Assembly (NCBI GenBank): GCA_963971535.1
Contig: OZ020598.1
Span: 87,006,185-87,070,184, forward strand
Source: Notolepis coatsorum
Lineage: Eukaryota; Chordata; Actinopteri; Aulopiformes; Paralepididae
Reading direction: 5' to 3'
Length of the DNA stretch: 64,000 bases
Notes under the pieces: generated by a model
The model's database searches: none
What the model was told of the DNA's origin: nothing
Seen by the model: the letters and a program-made list of their open reading frames with translations, nothing else
In this document: one piece after another, positions 30,530 to 43,844 of the stretch
How positions within the stretch are numbered: position 1 is the first letter of the stretch
Layout of the letters: the number at the start of each line of letters is the position of its first letter
Position numbers and translations under genes: made by a program

Positions 30530-33500
30530 GTAACGATACAGCAGTAATACATAACATCATCTAGTAATGTAGTTCTGTCTCTAGTGTAACGTTAGTAACA
30601 ATACAGCAGTAATACATAACATCTAGTAATGTAGTACTGTCTCTAGTGTAACGTTAGTAACGATACAGCAGTAATACATAACATCATCTAGTAATGTAGT
30701 TCTGTCTCTAGTGTAACGTTAGTAACGATACAGCAGTAATACGTAACATCATCTAGTAATGTAGTTCTGTCTCTAGTGTAACGTTAGTAACGATACAGCA
30801 GTAATACATAACATCATCTAGTAATGTAGTTCTGTCTCTAGTGTAACGTTAGTAACGATACAGCAGTAATACATAACATCATCTAGTAATGTAGTTCTGT
30901 CTCTAGTGTAACGTTAGTAACAACACAGCAGTAATACATAACATCATCTAGTAATGTAGTTCTGTCTCTAGTGTAACGTTAGTAACAATACAGCAGTAAT
31001 ACATAACATCATCTAGTAATGTAGTTCTGTCTCTAGTGTAACGTTAGTAACGATACAGCAGTAATACATAACATCTAGTAATGTAGTTCTGTCTCTAGTA
31101 TAACGTTAGTAACAACACAGCAGTAATACATAACATCATCTAGTAATGTAGTTCTGTCTCTAGTATAACGTTAGTAACAACACAGCAGTAATACATAACA
31201 TCATCTAGTAATGTAGTTCTGTCTCTAGTGTAACGTTAGTAACAATACAGCAGTAATACATAACATCTAGTAATGTAGTTCTGTCTCTAGTGTAACGTTA
31301 GTAACAACACAGCAGTAATACATAACATCATCTAGTAATGTAGTACTGTCTCTAGTGTAACGTTAGTAACAACACAGCAGTAATACATAACATCATCTAG
31401 TAATGTAGTTCTGTCTCTAGTGTAACGTTAGTAACAACACAGCAGTAATACATAACATCATCTAGTAATGTAGTTATGTCTCTAGTGTAACGTTAGTAAC
31501 AATACAGCAGTAATACATAACATCATATAGTAATGTAGTACTGTCTCTAGTGTAACGTTAGTAACGATACAGCAGTAATACATAACATCTAGTAATGTAG
31601 TTCTGTCTCTAGTGTAACGTTAGTAACGATACAGCAGTAATACATAACATCTAGTAGTGTAGTTCTGTCTCTAGTGTAACGTTAGTAACAATACAGCAGT
31701 AATACATAACATCTAGTAATGTAGTTCTGTCTCTAGTGTAACGCTAGTAACAATACAGCAGTAATACATAACATCTAGTAATGTAGTTCTGTCTCTAGTG
31801 TAACGTTAGTAACAATACAGCAGTAATACATAACATCTAGTAATGTAGTTCTGTCTCTAGTGTAACGTTAGTAACGATACAGCAGTAATACATAACATCA
31901 TCTAGTAATTTAGTACTGTCTCTAGTGTAACGTTAGTAATGATACAGCAGTAATACATAACATCATCTAGTAATGTAGTTCTGTCTCTAGTGTAACGTTA
32001 GTAACGATACAGCAGTAATACGTAACATCATCTAGTAATGTAGTTCTGTCTCTAGTGTAACGTTAGTAACGATACAGCAGTAATACATAACATCATCTAG
32101 TAATGTAGTTCTGTCTCTAGTGTAACGTTAGTAACGATACAGCAGTAATACATAACATCATCTAGTAATGTAGTTCTGTCTCTAGTGTAACGTTAGTAAC
32201 AACACAGCAGTAATACATAACATCATCTAGTAATGTAGTTCTGTCTCTAGTGTAACGTTAGTAACAATACAGCAGTAATACATAACATCATCTAGTAATG
32301 TAGTTCTGTCTCTAGTGTAACGTTAGTAACGATACAGCAGTAATACATAACATCTAGTAATGTAGTTCTGTCTCTAGTATAACGTTAGTAACAACACAGC
32401 AGTAATACATAACATCATCTAGTAATGTAGTTCTGTCTCTAGTATAACGTTAGTAACAACACAGCAGTAATACATAACATCATCTAGTAATGTAGTTCTG
32501 TCTCTAGTGTAACGTTAGTAACAATACAGCAGTAATACATAACATCTAGTAATGTAGTTCTGTCTCTAGTGTAACGTTAGTAACAACACAGCAGTAATAC
32601 ATAACATCATCTAGTAATGTAGTACTGTCTCTAGTGTAACGTTAGTAACAACACAGCAGTAATACATAACATCATCTAGTAATGTAGTTCTGTCTCTAGT
32701 GTAACGTTAGTAACAACACAGCAGTAATACATAACATCATCTAGTAATGTAGTTATGTCTCTAGTGTAACGTTAGTAACAATACAGCAGTAATACATAAC
32801 ATCATATAGTAATGTAGTACTGTCTCTAGTGTAACGTTAGTAACGATACAGCAGTAATACATAACATCTAGTAATGTAGTTCTGTCTCTAGTGTAACGTT
32901 AGTAACGATACAGCAGTAATACATAACATCTAGTAATGTAGTTCTGTCTCTAGTGTAACGTTAGTAACAATACAGCAGTAATACATAACATCTAGTAATG
33001 TAGTTCTGTCTCTAGTGTAACGCTAGTAACAATACAGCAGTAATACATAACATCTAGTAATGTAGTTCTGTCTCTAGTGTAACGTTAGTAACAATACAGC
33101 AGTAATACATAACATCTAGTAATGTAGTTCTGTCTCTAGTGTAACGTTAGTAACGATACAGCAGTAATACATAACATCATCTAGTAATTTAGTACTGTCT
33201 CTAGTGTAACGTTAGTAATGATACAGCAGTAATACATAACATCATCTAGTAATGTAGTTCTGTCTCTAGTGTAACGTTAGTAACGATACAGCAGTAATAC
33301 GTAACATCTAGTAATGTAGTTCTGTCTCAAGTGTAACGTTAGTAACAACACAGCAGTAATACATAACATCTAGTAATGTAGTTCTGTCTCTAGTGTAACG
33401 TTAGTAACAACACAGCAGTAATACATAACATCATCTAGTAATGTAGTTCTGTCTCTAGTGTAACGTTAGTAACAATACAGCAGTAATACATAACATCATC

Positions 33501-36500
33501 TAGTAATGTAGTTCTGTCTCTAGTGTAACGTTAGTAACAATACAGCAGTAATACATAACATCATCTAGTAATGTAGTTCTGTCTCTAGTGTAACGTTAGT
33601 AACGATACAGCAGTAATACATAACATCTAGTAATGTAGTTCTGTCTCTAGTGTAACGTTAGTAACGATACAGCAGTAATACATAACATCATCTAGTAATG
33701 TAGTTCTGTCTCTAGTGTAACGTTAGTAACAATACAGCAGTAATACATAACATCATCTAGTAATGTAGTACTGTCTCTAGTGTAACGTTAGTAACGATAC
33801 AGCAGTAATACATAACATCATCTAGTAATGTAGTTCTGTCTCTAGTGTAACGTTAGTAATGATACAGCAGTAATACATAACATCATCTAGTAATGTAGTT
33901 CTGTCTCTAGTGTAACGTTAGTAACGATACAGCAGTAATACATAACATCATCTAGTAATGTAGTTCTGTCTCTAGTGTAACGTTAGTAACGATACAGCAG
34001 TAATACGTAACATCTAGTAATGTAGTTCTGTCTCTAGTGTAACGTTAGTAACAACACAGCAGTAATACATAACATCTAGTAATGTAGTTCTGTCTCTAGT
34101 GTAACGTTAGTAACAACACAGCAGTAATACATAACATCATCTAGTAATGTAGTTCTGTCTCTAGTGTAACGTTAGTAACAATACAGCAGTAATACATAAC
34201 ATCATCTAGTAATGTAGTTCTGTCTCTAGTGTAACGTTAGTAACAATACAGCAGTAATACATAACATCATCTAGTAATGTAGTTCTGTCTCTAGTGTAAC
34301 GTTAGTAACGATACAGCAGTAATACATAACATCTAGTAATGTAGTTCTGTCTCTAGTGTAACGTTAGTAACGATACAGCAGTAATACATAACATCATCTA
34401 GTAATGTAGTTCTGTCTCTAGTGTAACGTTAGTAACAATACAGCAGTAATACATAACATCATCTAGTAATGTCTCTAGTGTAACGTTAGTAACGATACAG
34501 CAGTAATACATAACATCATCTAGTAATGTAGTTCTGTCTCTAGTGTAACGTTAGTAACAATACAGCAGTAATACATAACATCATCTAGTAATGTAGTACT
34601 GTCTCTAGTGTAACGTTAGTAACAATACAGCAGTAATACATAACATCTAGTAATGTAGTACTGTCTCTAGTGTAACGTTAGTAACAATACAGCAGTAATA
34701 CATAACATCATCTAGTAATGTAGTTCTGTCTCTAGTGTAACGTTAGTAACAATACAGCAGTAATACATAACATCTAGTAATGTAGTTCTGTCTCTAGTGT
34801 AACGTTAGTAACGATACAGCAGTAATATATAACATCTAGTAATGTAGTTCTGTCTCTATTGTAACGTTAGTAACGATACAGCAGTAATACATAACATCAT
34901 CTAGTAATGTAGTTCTGTCTCTAGTGTAACGTTAGTAACGATACAGCAGTAATACATAACATCATCTAGTAATTAGTTCTGTCTCTATTGTAACGTTAGT
35001 AACACCACAGCAGTAATACATAACATCATCTAGTAATGTAGTTCTGTCTCTAGTGTAACGTTAGTAACAATACAGCAGTAATACGTAACATCATCTAGTA
35101 ATGTAGTTCTGTCTCTAGTGTAACATTAGTAACGATACAGCAGTAATACATAACATCATCTAGTAATGTAGTTATGTCTCTAGTGTAACGTTAGTAACAA
35201 TACAGCAGTAATACATAACATCATCTAGTAATGTAGTTCTGTCTCTAGTGTAACGTTAGTAACGATACAGCAGTAATACATAACATCATCTAGTAATGTA
35301 GTTCTGTCTCTAGTGTAACGTTAGTAACGATACAGCAGTAATACATAACATCTAGTAATGTAGTTCTGTCTCTAGTGTAACGTTAGTAACGATACAGCAG
35401 TAATACATAACATCTAGTAATGTAGTTCTGTCTCTAGTGTAACGTTAGTAACGATACAGCAGTAATACATAACATCTAGTAATGTAGTTCTGTCTCTAGC
35501 GTAACGTTAGTAACGATACAGCAGTAATACATAGCATCTAGTAATGTAGTTCTGTCTCTAGTGTAACGTTAGTAACAATACAGCAGTAATACATAACATC
35601 ATCTAGTAATGTAGTACTGTCTCTAGTGTAACGTTAGTAACGATACAGCAGTAATACATAACATCATCTAGTAATGTAGTTCTGTCTCTAGTGTAACGTT
35701 AGTAACAATACAGCAGTAATACATAACATCATCTAGTAATGTAGTACTGTCTCTAGTGTAACGTTAGTAACAATACAGCAGTAATACATAACATCTAGTA
35801 ATGTAGTACTGTCTCTAGTGTAACGTTAGTAACAATACAGCAGTAATACATAACATCATCTAGTAATGTAGTTCTGTCTCTAGTGTAACGTTAGTAACAA
35901 TACAGCAGTAATACATAACATCTAGTAATGTAGTTCTGTCTCTAGTGTAACGTTAGTAACGATACAGCAGTAATATATAACATCTAGTAATGTAGTTCTG
36001 TCTCTAGTGTAACGTTAGTAACGATACAGCAGTAATACATAACATCTAGTAATGTAGTTCTGTCTCTAGTGTAACGTTAGTAACGATACAGCAGTAATAC
36101 ATGACATCATCTAGTAATGTAGTTCTGTCTCTAGTGTAACGTTAGTAACGATACAGCAGTAATACATAACATCTAGTAATGTAGTTCTGTCTCTAGTGTA
36201 ACGTTAGTAATGATACAGCAGTAATACATAACATCATCTAGTAATGTAGTTCTGTCTCTAGTGTAACGTTAGTAACAATACAGCAGTAATACATAACATC
36301 TAGTAATGTAGTACTGTCTCTAGTGTAACGTTAGTAACGATACAGCAGTAATACATAACATCATCTAGTAATGTAGTTCTGTCTCTAGTGTAACGTTAGT
36401 AAAGATACAGCAGTAATACATAACATCATCTAGTAATGTAGTTCTGTCTCTAGTGTAACGTTAGTAACGATACAGCAGTAATACATAACATCATCTAGTA

Positions 36501-38531
36501 ATGTAGTTCTGTCTCTAGTGTAACGATACAGCAGTAATACATAACATCTAGTAATGTAGTACTGTCTCTAGTGTAACGTTAGTAACGATACAGCAGTAAT
36601 ACATAACATCATCTAGTAATGTAGTTCTGTCTCTAGTGTAACGTTAGTAACAATACAGCAGTAATACATAACATCATCTAGTAATGTAGTACCGTCTCTA
36701 GTGTAACGTTAGTAACAATACAGCAGTAATACATAACATCTAGTAATGTAGTTCTGTCTCTAGTGTAACGTTAGTAACGATACAGCAGTAATACATAACA
36801 TCATCTAGTAATGTAGTTCTGGCTCTAGTGTAACGTTAGTAACGATACAGCAGTAATACATAACATCTAGTTATGTAGTTCTGTCTCTAGTGTAACGTTA
36901 GTAACAATACAGCAGTAATACATAACATCTAGTAATGTAGTTCTGTCTCTAGTGTAACGTTAGTAACAACACAGCAGTAATACATAACATCATCTAGTAA
37001 TGTAGTTCTGTCTCTAGTGTAACGTTAGTAACAACACAGCAGTAATACATAACATCATCTAGTAATGTAGTACTGTCTCTAGTATAACGTTAGTAACAAC
37101 ACAGCAGTAATACATAACATCTAGTAATGTAGTTCTGTCTCTAGTATAACGTTAGTAACAACACAGCAGTAATACATAACATCTAGTAATGTAGTTCTGT
37201 CTCTAGTGTAACGTTAGTAACAACACAGCAGTAATACATAACATCATCTAGTAATGTAGTTCTGTCTCTAGTGTAACATTAGTAACAACACAGCAGTAAT
37301 ACATAACATCATCTAGTAATGTAGTTCTGTCTCTAGTATAACGTTAGTAACAATACAGCAGTAATACATAACATCTAGTAATGTAGTTCTGTCTCTAGTG
37401 TAACATTAGTAACGATACAGCAATAATACATAACATCTAGTAATGTAGTTCTGTCTCTAGTGTAACGTTAGTAACAATACAGCAGTAATACATAACATCT
37501 AGTAATGTAGTTCTGTCTCAAGTGTAACGTTAGTAACGATACAGCAGTAATACATAACATCATCTAGTAATGTAGTTCTGTCTCTATTGTAACGTTAGTA
37601 ACGATACAGCAGTAATACATAACATCATCTAGTAATGTAGTTCTGTCTCTAGTGTAACGTTAGTAACGATACAGCAGTAATACATAACATCATCTAGTAA
37701 TGTAGTTCTGTCTCTATTGTAACGTTAGTAACACCACAGCAGTAATACATAACATCATCTAGTAATGTAGTTCTGTCTCTAGTGTAACGTTAGTAACAAT
37801 ACAGCAGTAATACGTAACATCATCTAGTAATGTAGTTCTGTCTCTAGTGTAACATTAGTAACGATACAGCAGTAATACATAACATCATCTAGTAATGTAG
37901 TTATGTCTCTAGTGTAACGTTAGTAACAATACAGCAGTAATACATAACATCATCTAGTAATGTAGTTCTGTCTCTAGTGTAACGTTAGTAACGATACAGC
38001 AGTAATACATAACATCATCTAGTAATGTAGTTCTGTCTCTAGTGTAACGTTAGTAACGATACAGCAGTAATACATAACATCTAGTAATGTAGTTCTGTCT
38101 CTAGTGTAACGTTAGTAACGATACAGCAGTAATACATAACATCTAGTAATGTAGTTCTGTCTCTAGTGTAACGTTAGTAACGATACAGCAGTAATACATA
38201 ACATCTAGTAATGTAGTTCTGTCTCTAGCGTAACGTTAGTAACGATACAGCAGTAATACATAACATCTAGTAATGTAGTTCTGTCTCTAGTGTAACGTTA
38301 GTAACGATACAGCAGTAATACATAACATCATCTAGTAATGTAGTTCTGTCTCTAGTGTAACGTTAGTAACAATACAGCAGTAATACATAACATCATCTAG
38401 TAATGTAGTTCTGTCTCTAGTGTAACGTTAGTAACAATACAGCGGTAATACATAACATCATCTAGTAATGTAGTTCTGTCTCTAGTGTAACGTTAGTAAC
38501 GATACAGCAGTAATAGGTAACATCATCTAGT
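30530..38531 (+). repeat. Satellite array, right block with higher-order repeats
   Basis: About 8.0 kb (roughly 125 monomers) of the same 62/65-bp satellite, no genes. Higher-order periods can be read from rare variants: CATCATATAG at 31521 and 32800, and TAATTTAGTAC after CTAG at 31902 and 33181, both 1279 bp apart (a 20-monomer unit would be thirteen 65s and seven 62s). GTAACATCTA after TAATAC at 33301 and 34007, 706 bp apart. AACACCACAG at 35001 and 37730, and CTCTAGCGTAACG near 35500 and 38229, both 2729 bp apart. Variants with AACAACACAG and AGTATAACG are commoner here than in most of the left block. The array ends abruptly at CATCATCTAGT, where unrelated sequence starts. Confidence 0.97.
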
Positions 38532-40395
38532 TGTAGAAGGGTGGATTATCCCTACTTTATGAGAGTGGATATGAACTGTCACCAGGTAGTGGGAACACAG
38601 CAGATCTGGGTCCGGCTGAGCCCCCGACTGTAGTGTAAGAGTATTAGAATTGGGATTTAGCAGCGGGGCAGATGGGGCCTAGGGTTTACTAACCTAGGGG
38701 TTCTACGCTGGTCCTTCTTGCCCTCCAGGGCGACCGTAGTATTTCCTCCAACACCCACACTCCCCTTAATACGTCCCACACCCTCTCACACCCGGTGGCA
38801 GTGATGGTAGATAATATAATTTCTCCCCAAAGCAGTACCTTTCCTTGTTGACTGGTGAAGACCTGTACAGAGCACCTGCCCCAATTGCACATAGACCGTA
38901 GGGAAGAAGGGGTTAAACGATAATGCACATTAATGGGAAGAAAAGGTTTAAACAATAATGCACAGTAATTCACACACACACAGTGGTCCCATTTATACGC
39001 CTCTCCTTTTACTGGTAATTGGGTATTTACATGAACAAGTCCCCATAAGGGTTAATACGCTTTCCATGTACAAATACCTAGGAGATTAGCAAGACGCTCC
39101 GGGAGCCACACAATGGGAAACAACTTATTTTTACAATGGTGCCATATGCACCACACAATAACACAACACAACAAATACACTAGCATGGGCCCACACTGAA
39201 ACAAAAAGCCTATCTAAGCCGGCATTACCTAAAACAATAAACGTTGGGGTGCCCCTAGTCACTGGTGCACGTGCCAGCTCAAAGTATTTATTCTCCTCAC
39301 CCTTAGAGGGCATGCTCTCGAAAAGGAGAATGTTCGCTGATAATGTTCCAGAGTGCTTGGAGCGCTAACAGTACCTGGTGTGAGTGTACCAACCGAGTGC
39401 TGGCCTGCTCCCGCAACGAATGTCTGTGACGCGAGGTGGCCGTCGAACGGTACCGTGGTTGTCACCTGTGATAGCAAGGGGCTGGCTGGGATGACGTTAG
39501 GCAGGCGAAAGCTGGACAGGCTGTCGGCTAGGAGGATGCTGGAGGCGGGTGCAGTCCGGAAACGTCTGCTGCGGTGTCTGCTCCGGGCTCTGGAAGAACG
39601 GCGTGGCGACGCGTGAGCTAACTGGGCTAACAGGCCTATACTTGAAGCTAAGCTCTGGTCAGTGTGACCAAACTATTCTCCCGACTATACGTTCTAAACG
39701 CAGCACGTGGAAGTTCAACAGTGCAGTCCGGAAACGTCTTCTTCTTGGTTCAAACGCACCCTAATCACTATACTGATAAGCTAAGCTTTCGCATACGACG
39801 TTACTATCCCACACCGTGGCAGGACTCGTATTTTCGTGTGTCTTTATTATCAGGAGCTCTTGGTCCACACGTCTGCTTGCTTCAATGGAAAACGACGAAG
39901 AGGTTGTCTCGTTGTATGAGCTCCTCCTTCAGCCAGCCTCTTCCTCACCTGTTGTCACCAGCCCAACATCGCACCAGCTCCCCCTGGTGACAGTCCAGCG
40001 CCATGTCCCACCACTAAATGTCAATATTAGGATGTGGAGAATCAAGACGGGTCAGCGAGTTACACAACGTTATCATGAACACAGTAGAGCACAAGGAATT
40101 AGAGTTAAGACACATTGAATTATTGTTAGACATATTCAGGTGTCTACATTTACCCCTACTTTAAACTTGCCAAGTCCCAATGCAAGTTACACAAACCCCT
40201 GTTTAGTGGAGTTACACAATTAGACAATGCATACCTGCACACAGTCCTTAGACCAACAATTTCGCACAACTTTTCACAATTTGCAAACAGTTCACAGAAC
40301 ACACTCTTGAGTACATAGTCGTGATGAATGATACCTGGCAGGTAACTGACCTCTAGTACTCCTCTGTGGCTGGAGTGGTCCGACCCCCCCCCCTT
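38532..40395 (-). repeat. Unassigned 1.9 kb, possibly the 3' LTR of the Gypsy element
   Basis: This stretch lies between the satellite edge and the 3' end of a Gypsy integrase read on the minus strand, just where a 3' LTR would be. Supporting signs: its left end begins TGTAGAAGGG (so the element-sense end would be CCCTTCTACA, a legal LTR end), and a pyrimidine run at 40383-40396 (polypurine tract in element sense) lies between integrase and this block. I could not fix the right-hand LTR boundary and there is no second LTR to compare. A 19-bp motif, GTGCAGTCCGGAAACGTCT, occurs twice (about 39550 and 39720). Small open frames here show no recognisable protein. Confidence 0.4.
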
Positions 40396-41480
40396 TCAGC
40401 CTCTGGACTTTCGGTCGTAGATCCGTTTGCGTCTGTGAGACGTATGCTTAGCTGTGGCTCCCGCAGCCTCCGCAGCAGCCTTCAGTCGCTTGTGGTGTCT
40501 CTGGACCCACTCGTCCAAGTTCTCTGCATCGCCGTCCATGGCATCTTTGCCACCCAGTACGTCCCTGGGCATCCTTGCATCCCTCCCGAAGAGCAAGTAG
40601 AAGGGGGCATACCCTGTGGAAGAGTGCACGTGGCAGTTGTACGTAAGTACCAGCTTGGGCAGGTGTTCCTTCCAGTCCCGCTTCTTGTCCGCGGGCAAGC
40701 TACGCAGCATATCATGCATGGTCCGGTTAACTCTCTCGCATTGGCCGTTCCCCTGGGGGTGGTAGGGAGTAGTACGGCTCTTGGAGATCCCGTACAATCT
40801 ACAGAGTTCCTTGATGACGCCAGATTCAAAGTTTCGACTTTGGTCCGTGTGAAGTCGAGCGGGGCAGCCATAGTACACAAACCAATGCCGGATGAGTGCG
40901 GCGGCGGTGGTCTTGGCGGTCTGGTCTTTGGTCGGGATGGCGATAGTGAATCGGGTGAACATATCGGTCAACACCAGGACGTTCTCATAGCCGCCCGTTG
41001 ACATCTCTAACACGGTAAAGTCCATAGCTAGAACTTCCATGGGCGCAGTCACGTTGGTGCAGGTCATTGGGGCCTGGGACTTAGGGAACACGTCCCGGGC
41101 AAGCGCACACCGTTTGCACTGTTGCACCCAGCCATTCACCTCTGCGGCCATGCCTATCCAGAAGTAACTTCGCCTCATCAGGTCCATGGTCCCCCGGCTA
41201 CCAAAGTGTCCCCCATAGTCGTGTTGGGTCTCATATATGTGTCGCTGCAGTGCCATCGGCACCACCAGTTGCAGGACATCTTCCCCGTCTCGGGGGTCGC
41301 TAACGCGTCGAAACAGTACTTGGTTGCGTAGACGGAAACGCTCCCACTGCCCGTATAACTTGCGGAGGCATGGGTTTACTTCCTGCAACAATGCTTTAGT
41401 GGGTGGGGTCCCACGGGTCCCCGCCCGCCACACCGGTCCCAGTTCAGGGTCCTCCGCCTGGAATTGTCGCAGTTCGTCCC
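40396..41480 (-). pseudogene. Ty3/Gypsy integrase, copy A
   Basis: About 360 codons with no stop, truncated at the N-terminal side by fusion to LINE-a sequence. Integrases insert element cDNA into the chromosome. Motifs in order: HHCC zinc region ([15 protein letters not shown] and [10 protein letters not shown]), DFTVLEMS (first Asp), [10 protein letters not shown] (second Asp), [19 protein letters not shown] (catalytic Glu), then [20 protein letters not shown] and [10 protein letters not shown] of the C-terminal region. The triad is complete. No RT, RNase H or gag is present nearby. The apparent N-terminus of this frame ([11 protein letters not shown] to about GDELRQ) is translated LINE tail, not integrase. 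Confidence 0.85.
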
Positions 41481-42190
41481 CGGTGGGGAGAGAATATATA
41501 CATACGGTGGGGAGGAGACTGTCTATTAGGAGGGGGTGGGGGGGTTTGGACATTTACGGTGGCCAGTTTCGAATTGCAGCCTCCCGTAGGTGCTCTTTTA
41601 GAGCGGTTTTGAATGTGGGTAGGGATTCACATTCCTTTATAGCTTTGGGTAGGGCGTTCCACATTGATGTGGCATGATTGCGAAACGTGTTTAGTCCCTT
41701 GTTTGAGCCGAATCTGGGTTTAACATGATTTGTTGAGCTTCCTCTGGTGTTGTGGTCGTGGTATTCACTGACCTTTGGGAAGTATTTTGACATGTACATG
41801 GGTACCTTAGTCGTATAGTGTATCTTGTAGACCAGGCCCATTGCAAGTTGCTGTACTCTACTCTAAGGGGGCTTTCTCATTAGCCATTCGGGGTCGAATC
41901 ACAGCCCGATCGCACCAGAAAAGGGTGTGTCCGTCCTACTGAGAACGCTCCCCCCCCGTCCCCGGGGACGCTGATTCGCTCCATACCTGGACCGCTGAAA
42001 TAGGTGGTCTCGGGTGCACGCCAGTGGAGCGGGGGGCGTGGTGTACGAGCTTGTACCAAAACACGGGAGAGGCTTGCTGTATCAACTAGCTGACACACAA
42101 CGTCATTATTGTAATGCTTTCATGCTTGCTTGAATTTTGGGCAGATAAAAACATACAGCAACAACTGGACAATAGTAACCACAAAAACTA
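40785..42190 (+). repeat. Direct repeat copy A (Gypsy integrase + LINE-a + flank)
   Basis: About 1.4 kb that recurs in the same orientation at 44961-46377 with only scattered substitutions. Small indels distinguish them: copy A keeps 26 bp (about 41582-41607) of LINE-a that copy B lacks, while copy B keeps about 40 bp around 45657-45697 that copy A lacks. Both copies share the same Gypsy/LINE-a fusion and the same unannotated 330-bp flank (41863-42190), so this is a duplicated genomic block, not two independent insertions. Confidence 0.88.
41481..41862 (-). pseudogene. LINE-a reverse transcriptase C-terminus and 3' tail, copy A
   Basis: The fragment encodes MGLVYKIHYTTKVPMYMSKY, then HDHNTRGSSTNHVKPRFGSN, WNALPKAIKE and LPTFKTALKEHL, the tail region after the RT of a non-LTR retrotransposon. 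Homologous segments occur at 45688-46045, 48096-48700, 49455-50022 and 56162-56290. The 3' end carries a duplicated CCCCACCGTATGT-type motif. I cannot place LINE-a in a named clade from memory; the fuller copy at 48096-48700 shows its FADD catalytic box. Confidence 0.75.
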
Positions 42191-42919
42191 TATACAGACG
42201 TTGGGTATCCCTCCACCCCTTTAAATTAATGATCAAGGACCGAACCACCCCCCTTTTTGTTTAAATATTAGCTAGATATTGAGACGCATTGAAAAATCTA
42301 TGAATGAGCAACTATAAGTAAAAGCAAGACTTTTGTAAAGATAAAATGTCACAGTACACTTGTGTACCATCACAAAATAATTAAATGCCATACATGGTTG
42401 ACCAACACATAGTGAAGACAGGTTGATTTACATACCTAGTTTGCTGGATGTGGATATCCTAAAGAGATATTTCAGACTCCTATCACAATCGACCCCAGGT
42501 AACTCAACAGGGTCCTGTAGTGTAGCCTACAAACAAACTGCTACGGCTATTTTGGCTGGGATTATGGGATAGCCTACTGGGATAAGAGTAAGAACACTTA
42601 AATGTTCTTAAATGAGCAGGCCTCAAAGTCAACAATATGTAAATATGTTAAAAAAAGCCAGGATTATTAAGAGATGTACAAATGGACTAGAAACCACAAT
42701 TACTTTGATTAAAGAAACAAGGCAAACCCTCCAAAGCCTACATGCATTGGCTGTGGTTAGACTACATCCGGTTCTGTAACCATTTCACCCACCTGAGAAA
42801 GGGGTTAAACAAGGGTAAGGATGCCAACTAGAGAAGATGAGGAGTCATAAATCACTTTAAGACCTGTGGGAACAACTGAAGGCAACCTGGTTAAATGAGT
42901 AAAATAACTAAGTAATAAC
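41863..42919. other. No gene recognised
   Basis: Positions 41863-42190 belong to the duplicated block and recur near 46046-46377. Positions 42191-42919 are AT-rich with no ORF, no tandem repeat and no recognisable element. The last part probably lies just beyond the hnrnpa0 transcript end. Confidence 0.6.
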
Positions 42920-43844
42920 TAAGTTTGAATAACGTTTTATTTAAAATGAACATACATATGCATACCAAAATGCTTTTGAACAATTGTAAGTTTTGATCTT
43001 CAGACATTATTAAAGTATACAATACATGAGATTGCTGTAAGTAAATGAAAAAATTAACAATATTTAGGCTGATGAAGACACTATGTCTACTTGTGGTGGG
43101 GGAGGGGAAATTACTGACGTTGATTTGTACATAACACGTGGGAAGGAACAAGGAAACTGCTTTAATCCCGCAGCATCTCTCTCACCTTTACTAAAGACCT
43201 ATGGATACTTATACAAACATATGTAATCAGTGAAGACATAGCTCTAAGATAGAAATTGAAATCCATAGCACATGCGTTCCTCATCCTCATAAAAGTAAAA
43301 CACATCAATCTTACTTAAGGAAAAAAAAAATCTTTACTACTTGCTTAAAATGCAAAAGGGAAAAATAATCATATATATATATAGAGAATAGTTTCGAACA
43401 AAAACAATCCTACATGGACTAGTTTCAAACAAAACAAAAAAAACGAGAATGTACGCAAATAAAAAGCAGATTCAACTCTTAATACAAACGACAGCTACAC
43501 GCCTCTTCCAACTCTTGCGGGAACATAAAAAAGGATTCACTGAATTCTGCATTTCGAAGGTGTCCTAGAGAAGTACGGTGTCCTAGAAGTACGGTGTCCT
43601 AGAAGTACGGCTGGGGATTGGGTTTTTTCTTGAGAGGTCTTCGTTACGATTGTGAGAGGGGGGTTCACAGTGTCTGCATTTGTATGGCAGATGCCCCCAT
43701 CATTATTGAATTTTTTTCTTTTGTCGAGTCGTCCGAATGTGGCGGTATTGCTGAGGGGTGTACGGCGGAGGTTCTTCTCTTTTCTTTGCGAATAGTCTGT
43801 CGTGGTGGCTAACGGTCGTCGAAATGGTGACCGCCATTTTGATT
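42920..43844 (-). other. hnrnpa0: Probable hnrnpa0 3' UTR with polyadenylation signal
   Basis: AT-rich sequence directly downstream of the hnrnpa0 stop. On the minus strand an AATAAA hexamer lies at 42936-42941, about 900 bp after the stop, a plausible polyadenylation site and transcript length. Three tandem copies of a 17-20-bp unit (GTGTCCTAGAAGTACG on the plus strand) lie at about 43558-43610. The transcript end is inferred, not seen directly. Confidence 0.5.

Noticed and set aside
12645..38531. Regular array resembling CRISPR repeats
   Set aside because: Monomers are directly tandem with no unique spacers, variants are shared among units, and the genome is eukaryotic. It is a satellite.
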